Shown here in pieces: positions 57,925-64,000 of a DNA stretch of 64,000 nucleotides. The stretch lies in assembly GCA_001466705.2 (NCBI GenBank), contig LATX02000239.1, forward strand, positions 1 to 64,000, given 5' to 3'. Position 1 is the first letter of the stretch. Each line of letters opens with the position of its first letter. Source of the stretch: Moniliophthora roreri. Taxonomy: Eukaryota; Basidiomycota; Agaricomycetes; Agaricales; Marasmiaceae. The notes under the pieces were generated by a model that saw only the letters and a list, made by a program, of their open reading frames with translations, was not told the DNA's origin and did no database searches. The translations under genes and the position numbers were made by a program.

Positions 57925-59031
57925 ATGAGTTTCTGCAAAGACTGTGTTAAAGGTGCCTCCTTTTCTCCATCCCTTCACATCGCAAGATGCTGATCATCAA
58001 TATCCTCCTCTTACAGGTGTAGTCCATGAGGGTACTCCCACAGGTAGACTCTTCTCGACATTTGAGGGGATTAATGCTGATATGAATGTAACCTAGGCAA
58101 ATGGGAAAAGATTGGGGGCGTCGACTGTTATGTTGCCATTCCTTCTATCGACTATCCTAAAGACAAGGTCCTGCTCTACCTTGCTGATGTATTTGGGGTC
58201 CAGTTACCGAATGCCCAGGTGTGTTTATCTCGCCTCATCCTTGTATCGAGCTGATCATCCGTCTTGCTTAGCTACTAGTAGACTCTTTTGCTGAGAATGG
58301 GTTTAAGGCGTGTGCTCCTTTCTTTCCTGCTTCATTGTTCATGACAACCGACGCGGTGATGAATAGACCATCGCGCCCGACTACCTCAACGGCGATCCCA
58401 TCCCTGCTGACGCTCTCTTCGGCAAGAACTTCGATCCCATGAAATGGTTCGTTAACCACGGAGCAGACAAGACTAGGCCTACACTTGACAAAGTCATTGA
58501 AGCGCTCAAAGCGGAGGGTATTACTGCGTTTGGTGCGACTGGATATTGCTTTGGAGGTATGTTTTGATCGAACAATACGACTTGGATGCTGACACTGGGC
58601 AGGACGATACGTGTTTGACCTCGCTTTTGAGAATATCATCAAAGTTGGTGCTACTTCACACCCTTCTTTGCTTCAGGTCCCGGCCGATCTTGAGGTAAGC
58701 AATCGCAGTCGCATTTTCGTTCACTCTTATTAACCAGCACATCTCATAGAAATACGTCTCCAGTTCGAAAGCCCCCCTTCTTATAAACTCCTGCACAATC
58801 GATGAGCAGTTCCCACCTGAATCCCAAGCCAAAGCAGACGAGGTATTTAAATCCTTTGCTCCGGGATACAAGAGGGAGTACTTTGATGGTTGCGTCCATG
58901 GTTTTGCTGTTCGTGGAGATCTGAGCGATCCAAAGGTGAAGGCCGGCAAGGAAGGTGCGTTCAAGAGCACGGTTGAGTGGATGATTAAGTATCTTGAAAA
59001 CCCGGACGTAAAACAGTACCAAAGGTTGTAA
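57925..59031 (+). CDS. dienelactone hydrolase family protein
   Basis: Seven exons: 57925-57952, 58017-58043, 58097-58218, 58272-58307, 58367-58556, 58603-58694 and 58752 region read from 58750 to 59031, total 258 residues. It begins [19 protein letters not shown]. The Cys-Asp-His triad is visible: nucleophile in GYCFGG, Asp in CTIDEQFPP, and His in [11 protein letters not shown]. The family cleaves dienelactone in aromatic degradation, but fungal members act on diverse esters. Intron 4 (58308-58366) uses a GC donor (GCGTGT); it is required to give [17 protein letters not shown]. Soluble, no signal peptide. Confidence 0.88.
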
Positions 59032-59141
59032 ACTTTGTAAGACACGCTATGTCGCCGTAGTGAATCACGCAATGCCTGTCAACGCCAATGCACATGACAC
59101 AGAGTACTCTTCGCATCTCGGACTCCAACCAACACCAAGTC

Positions 59142-60321
59142 ATGCCCGTTTCATTCTATCCTGCCAGCCACCCCCCCAATAGCCATTGACCTTCTAGCCG
59201 ACTCCATCACACCAGACACTATCCTTCGCAAAGCTTGCCCCGACCAACACAAAAAGGCAGAAGAGATCCTCCAGTCATCATTCCAGTATGACGAACCCAT
59301 TATTGCATGCTCCAACGGTCTCGTCAATGCACTGAGCCAAGCGTACAACCAACATCACGCCATATCCACCAGGCCAGACGATGTATAGATCACCATCCTC
59401 ACCCAATTCAGCTCCTTTGTCAACGCAAACGCGGAGCGTCTTCGCACATATTTTGTCAATCATGAAGGCCAGAGAGAGCTCACAGTCGAGGTGGACAGTG
59501 GAAACCGATATACAGTAGACTTTGGGTTTCGTTCGAGGATGATGGTGCAACTACTTCGACTGAATGTGAATGATGCGTCGCTTTGCGATTGGATTTTGCC
59601 CGATTTTAGTACTACGACGTTCAATGATACCGTCGTGAGCTCTGTGGTCATGATGGCAACGCTGCAGCAGTACTTCAAACGTACACCATGCAAACCTTAT
59701 GCGGGATCTCCAAAGTCACATTGGAGGGAGAGAAGGAAGATTGGCAGAGGTTACTCGAGAGAGTCAAGAAGTTGAGGGAATTTGGCGAGGAAACGACTAA
59801 ATGGGCAAATCTCCTGCGTCCGGTTTTATCGCGTTTCGTTAATGCATTTGATGCTCCTGATAGCCAAGAGAATATATAATTCTGGCAGAAGGTCGTTCAC
59901 TACAGAAGGGGAGGTAGCGGAGAGCCAACGTATGTTTTCGGATGGATAAACGCATTCTGTGTGTTCGACGCAGACGGGAATTGGTTGGGAGATAATACAT
60001 TTGAAATGGACAATGACCTCGGTCCAGCTGCAGGTCTAACACGTCCTCTGAATTAGAAAAAACGAGCGGGGTTCTTCTACCGTGCACAAGCACCTGGATG
60101 GAATTGATTATCATATCCTTCCCAGAAACAAGATCCCTGCTGCCTACGCATCCGTGCCTGTGAAGCTCGATGACAATGGAGAGATCTTCGATACTACGAT
60201 GGTAGCGGGAATGGTTGGGTACCGCGTTTGCGATTCTGAAGAGGTATCATCGGGTGGATCCGGAGGAAGTGATATGATAAAACCTGTACCTGGATGGTGG
60301 ATATTCATCAAACGCGGCTAG
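59142..60321 (+). pseudogene. DUF4419 gene relic
   Basis: Recognisable DUF4419 segments occur in order: MPVSFYPASHPP, SSFQYDEPIIACSNGLVNAL, STRPDDV-stop-ITILTQFSSFVNANAE, KVTLEGEKEDWQRLLERVKK, and KLDDNGEIFDTTMVAGMVGY with a C-terminal GWWIFIKRG. The conserved Trp after PDDV has become TAG (59386-59388). A run of seven C near 59171 and a break near 59680 shift the frame, and TAA at 59877-59879 and TAG at 60054-60056 add stops. DUF4419 proteins are common in Agaricomycetes with unknown function. This copy is clearly dead. Confidence 0.8.
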
Positions 60322-60705
60322 GCGTCGTCGCACTTGATGGCAAAGGTTAAGCATAGTAACAGAGAACAGATGTAATACCAAATGTATTACTTGACAACGA
60401 TGCGCTAAGTACAGAACGTCTCGTTACGAGACGCAAACCATCAACATGAGATGTACCGAGAGTAAAAGAAAAGAGGTTAGTAGGGTCTATATGAAACAGT
60501 AAGAAGTGTGAGATGATATACCGATACAGTTTGAGCAATATTCGACAGCGATAGCAAAGGAAGAGAAAAAGACGGAGAGAGAGGAAAAAGCAGCGAGTAA
60601 TACAGGTAACAAGTGTAATCGTCACGTCAACGCTTTTGTTCGTGAAGGAAGTAACCGAGGAACGTCCTGGTCCGGTCGAGTTAAGAGAGTGTAAGGTAAG
60701 ATCAT
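60322..60705. other. intergenic between convergent genes
   Basis: Purine-rich on the + strand (pyrimidine-rich on the -), consistent with the 3' untranslated region of the BTG-like gene. No gene. Confidence 0.5.
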
Positions 60706-61746
60706 TCAAACCCTGGTGCTGCGACGACGCCAGTTGCAGTTAGAGTCAGCATCCGGCCCCAAAAGAACCTTAGATTTCTCGTTAGAGCGCTTGCTCATCG
60801 CCGGGCGGTGAGGTATAGTCGGTTTAGTAGTGTTTTTCCACGTCTTCTTGGGACTAGAGTTGGAAGATGCACCGAGCATGACACCACCCGTGATGACGCC
60901 GGTCTGGCCACCTTCGTACATGTACCGAGTAACGGTGGCCTTGGAGTGTTCGACCTTGGGACTGGGGGGCTGATTTTTCTGAGCGCGGAACGGGGGACGG
61001 TACTTGGCGGGTGGTGGCAGGTAAGGCTTCTCCTCTTCCTCGCAAGGAAGGTCAGCCTTGGCTGACACAGGCGAGGTGGCAGCGGATGACACCGAAGAGG
61101 CAGTCTCTCGGTCGGAAAAGGCGAACCGGGCGGAAGACGTAGTGGACTCCGTGTCCGAGTCACTGTCGGCCTCGTTGTCGTCGGAGGTAGCAATTTGAGG
61201 AAGGGTAGGGACTTGGATAGGTTGAAGTTCACCTGAAAGCTGACGCCGGGAACGAACGGAAGCTAACAATGCATTGAGCTTTGTAGCCATTGGGGACTGT
61301 TCGTGCTGGTCAATCTTGGACAAGCTCATCTTGGAGATCCCAACAACCTTGAGGTCGACAGGCTCACAATCGTCGGTCCAGATTGCTTTTGCCTCGCCTT
61401 GTCCATCTCCGACGTTGACACGGATACAGCCCTGCATGACGAAGACCATGAGGTTGCCTTTGCCGTCTGCGACCAACTTGATCCAATCCGCCCAGTTGAT
61501 TCCGGTGGACATGCATGCCGCAAGAATCGGAGCAGGTGGGAGTGTGCGTGAGGATAGAATGATGGTGAACGGTGCTAGCGTTCCCGTGGAGAGGAGATAC
61601 GCGAAATGAGAGAAGAGTGTCGACTTTAGCATGCCGATTGTAGCCAAGGGATACTGTGCCCTTGCAAGGGGCTGGGTCAGGTACTCAATAAGAGCAATGA
61701 CAGTGGCAGTGGCAGAGCTGGTGTTGGTGATGGGTGAAACGGCCAT
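60706..61746 (-). CDS. BTG/Tob-like (anti-proliferative domain) protein
   Basis: A single-exon coding region of 346 residues starting MAVSPITNTSSATATVIAL at 61746. A longer frame to 62010 exists, but upstream sequence is pyrimidine-rich with a splice-like acceptor (TTTCCAG about 61811) and looks like a 5' leader with an intron. The first 130 residues resemble the fungal anti-proliferative (BTG/Tob) domain: ILAACMSTGINWADWIKLVA and VMQGCIRVNVGDG match the strand-helix part of that fold. In animals the domain binds the Caf1 deadenylase; in fungi the role is mostly untested. The C-terminal half is low-complexity (Ser/Asp, then Pro/Lys) and ends in RRRSTRV. Confidence 0.62.
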   Translation of the reverse strand: MAVSPITNTSSATATVIALIEYLTQPLARAQYPLATIGMLKSTLFSHFAYLLSTGTLAPFTIILSSRTLPPAPILAACMSTGINWADWIKLVADGKGNLMVFVMQGCIRVNVGDGQGEAKAIWTDDCEPVDLKVVGISKMSLSKIDQHEQSPMATKLNALLASVRSRRQLSGELQPIQVPTLPQIATSDDNEADSDSDTESTTSSARFAFSDRETASSVSSAATSPVSAKADLPCEEEEKPYLPPPAKYRPPFRAQKNQPPSPKVEHSKATVTRYMYEGGQTGVITGGVMLGASSNSSPKKTWKNTTKPTIPHRPAMSKRSNEKSKVLLGPDADSNCNWRRRSTRV

Positions 61747-62306
61747 TATTGTTGTAAGTTTTGGAGTCGTTACAAAGTTTATATGTTCGCGCTGCGACGG
61801 AGTTGCGTAAAACTGGAAAGTAAAATAAAACGAAATCAGAAACGACCAGTAAAAGCAGGAAATTAAGCACTCACGAAATGTGAATATAGGGCTACAATTG
61901 ATCAAGGAAAACCGGTCGTACTGGACGTTGAGATAACAGAGAAAAGGGCGTTGATAGACGTGATACTGGAGAAAGACTGCTTGAGAAGAACTGATATTTT
62001 TTCCGTTCATTATCGCTCGATTTTATATACTGAGCCCATAATGGAGAACAATGTGCCCGTCGTCAGCAATGACATTGTGTGGTAAGGGACAATAGGAGGG
62101 ACAATGAGAGAACCGAGGCCATCAGTTGATTTCCCTTTCCAGTTGTGCAAACAAAGTGCGCAAACAAGGTTGTAGGTCCCGGACACACCACGTGATTAAC
62201 ACGATGGCGAGGCGCGAAACACGTCTTGTGGTGGCACAAATGAATATCTTGTAATTGTCTATAAAAATAAACATTATGTATTTTATCCTTTACCAGCTAC
62301 TCAGAA
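61747..62306. other. divergent promoter region
   Basis: Contains the 5' leader of the BTG-like gene and, about 45 bp before the next start, TATAAAAATAA (62262) as a likely TATA element. No other gene. Confidence 0.55.
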
Positions 62307-63182
62307 ATGTCTCAGAACATATCTGAACCTCCTCCTTCCCGTGTCTGCTCGACCAAGAAATGCAACAAGGTTCTACCAGCCACCGAGACTTACAAAACAT
62401 GCGCTACATGTCGATCAAAAGGCCAGGACCGAAAGGCACGCGCTCGAGCAGCCAAAAAACGACCACGAGACGAGGATGAGCATCCACCACCACGGGGCCC
62501 CGGAGAGCAAATAGCAAGGAATGAAGGTAGTGAGGACTCTGAAACAGACACTGAGAGTGAAGGAATGGTGAGCTTAGAACCTCTATTACACAGTAGTGTG
62601 ACACTGACTAGTAAGGGTCATAGGTGGATACAAAGACCTTCTCTGATGCGGAATGCCTGTTTCAAGAGCTCAAACGACAATTCACAACTCAGAAAGAAGT
62701 CAACTTTCGTGGAGAATTTACCTTACCATTTGATCCAGTGGTAACCGATAAGGACCGCGTCAAAATGATAATTCAGGAAGTCTGGAAAGCAACAGGATAC
62801 AGGTTCACGTAAGAAACCTTTCAGTTTCAATAAACTCGAAGACTCACCTCATCTGTTCAGCGTTAAGAAGAATCCCAAGATGAGTACTGGCTATAAAACA
62901 GTTCTGCACTGCTCGCAGGATAAAGACAAAAGGAAGAAATCGAGGCCAAAGCAGGGAGCGAATGTAAAGCACCGCAATACTGTTGGAATGACGCGTTACC
63001 CCTGCAGAAGCCATCTTACGGTGACGTGCAAGACGCCAGAAGTGTACAACACTGAAAAGCGACTCGTCACTATCACCATACACCATCATGACCGCCATAT
63101 ACCTTATTACACTGTTGGAATGCCGCATAAACCAGCGGAGATCAGGGACACTACCAGCAATGTCTTATTAGACTCGGCCTAG
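62307..63182 (+). CDS. FAR1/Mutator-type DNA-binding domain protein, short
   Basis: Three exons (62307-62567, 62624-62808, 62861-63182) give 255 residues. The start has a Cys-rich knuckle (CSTKKCNKVLPA then CATCRSKGQ) typical of Agaricomycete proteins that begin with a C-x-x-C tag. An acidic linker follows. The second half carries a FAR1/WRKY-GCM1-like zinc-binding fold (HCSQDKDKRKKSRPKQ, RYPCRSHLTVTC, then ITIHHHDRH). In this group the domain normally precedes a MULE transposase core. Here the protein stops at a TAG, so it is either a domesticated DNA-binding protein or a truncated transposase. Confidence 0.65.
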
Positions 63183-63520
63183 AAATGGAAAGGAAGGAAC
63201 TTGTAGAAGAGATATACTGAGTAGATCGTAAAGTAAAGCATGTACATGTACCTATTCAATACAGGGCTTAAAAGAGATGAGAATGGGCGAGTCGTCGCAT
63301 ATTACGCATCTAGGCCCAAAAAATAACACATCTCCGGCGTTTCAGAAGCTCACCAAGCCTCGAGGGCAGAAGGAGTTGACGCTGAACGACGCGGCAGGCC
63401 CGTGCGTGCGAACATCCGCGTGACATGTCTGGAGTGGGACGGCATTATCAGGTCCAGTCCGCATGCATAGACTTCACGTAGAGCACTGCAATAATAATAC
63501 AACAACGCAGTCGGAATCCA

Positions 63521-64000
63521 TCAACTGCAACAACTATACGACAACGTTTCCGAATCAATATCCTCATGGTCCACACCCCCAGTCATCCCAACCCGAGCAA
63601 ACTCTATGAATCGGACAGAAAAGTTGACAGCGCAAAGTGTAGCTAGTCAAGGTTCTATCAACTAAATATTAACCCCACGGGGAAGCTACAACTCACCGAG
63701 CTGATAGAACTCATCCCGGTTCATAGAGGGTAATTGATGGTCCGGAGCTTCCAATGGAACACCGAATCGCTGTTGGTAACGATGAGCTTAATGAGATACG
63801 CCAAGTATCAAGTAATCGAACCTTGGGGTGCACGCAATTCTGGCGCCGAAGGTATACTCCAAACGATTCCGCCATCAAATCGATCTCGGGATTCTCCAAC
63901 AACTCGGAAAGAGCTTCATCATGGTCGTAGAACGCATCGAGTGACTCTATCAGTCGAAGGAGTTTGGGTGAACGTAGTCCCAGCGAAAAAGATTTCTTCA
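63521..64000 (-). CDS. unknown protein, 3' end; gene starts beyond the window
   Basis: On the - strand an open frame enters from the right edge and reads LRSPKLLRLIESLDAFYDHD, then VYLRRQNCVHPK. A short intron (about 63813-63761) leads to RFGVPLEAPDHQLPSMNRDE, and another (about 63696-63645) to LCAVNFSVRFIEFARVGMTG, with a stop at 63521-63523. Splice sites and phases fit, but I do not recognise the family and the last exon is uncertain. Confidence 0.45.

Noticed and set aside
61747..62010. N-terminal extension of the BTG-like protein
   Set aside because: The extra 88 codons are translated pyrimidine-rich leader with a splice-like acceptor; the ATG at 61746 precedes the conserved domain.

Overview
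This window is nuclear DNA from a filamentous basidiomycete, most likely an Agaricomycete. Nearly every gene is cut by many short introns (about 42-70 bp) with GT-AG borders. The protein families fit too: DUF6534 seven-helix membrane protein, DUF4419, F-box/LRR, Ste24, a DMATS-type prenyltransferase, a multi-exon P450 and Mutator-like elements with a SWIM finger. Exon joins were worked out by hand from splice sites and reading phase. Exact ends in low-confidence entries may be off.

Left part (1-30 kb). A DMATS-type prenyltransferase enters from the left edge. Then come inverted-repeat elements (2.8-4.5 kb) and a gene-poor stretch to 8.5 kb. Two tandem genes for tiny secreted peptides ending in Cys-Pro follow, and a third similar peptide lies at 14 kb. 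Between them are an alpha/beta hydrolase, a decayed kinase-like gene, and an ornithine cyclodeaminase gene whose 5' end is also present as a broken copy. Next are a second alpha/beta hydrolase, a ZIP metal transporter, a conserved gene with a hAT-type element inside one intron, an HMG-box regulator, a conserved gene of unknown function, further inverted-repeat elements, and two tandem SUMO genes.

Middle part (30.7-42.5 kb). This is AT-rich and made of transposon debris: pieces of a Mutator-like transposase on the + strand, separated by insertions. One insertion is a 2.7 kb unit flanked by 309 bp direct repeats. It carries an eight-exon gene on the - strand whose introns are all in phase 0. 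Single N characters sit at sequence joins next to near-identical duplicated blocks of 159 bp and 1.9 kb, so the assembly here should be treated with care.

Right part (43.6-64 kb). This part is gene-dense: DUF6534 membrane protein, class II aldolase/adducin protein, Atg22-like vacuolar transporter, cytochrome P450, Ste24 CAAX protease, a frameshifted F-box gene, dienelactone hydrolase, a DUF4419 relic, a BTG/Tob-like protein, a short FAR1/Mutator-type DNA-binding protein, and a partial gene leaving the right edge.

Cellular roles include protein lipidation and processing (Ste24), SUMO conjugation, metal uptake, vacuolar recycling (Atg22), and oxidative or hydrolytic metabolism (P450, hydrolases, prenyltransferase, cyclodeaminase). 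No clear operon-like or biosynthetic cluster logic links them. The item least explained by known families is the small secreted -CP peptide family at 8.6-14.2 kb.
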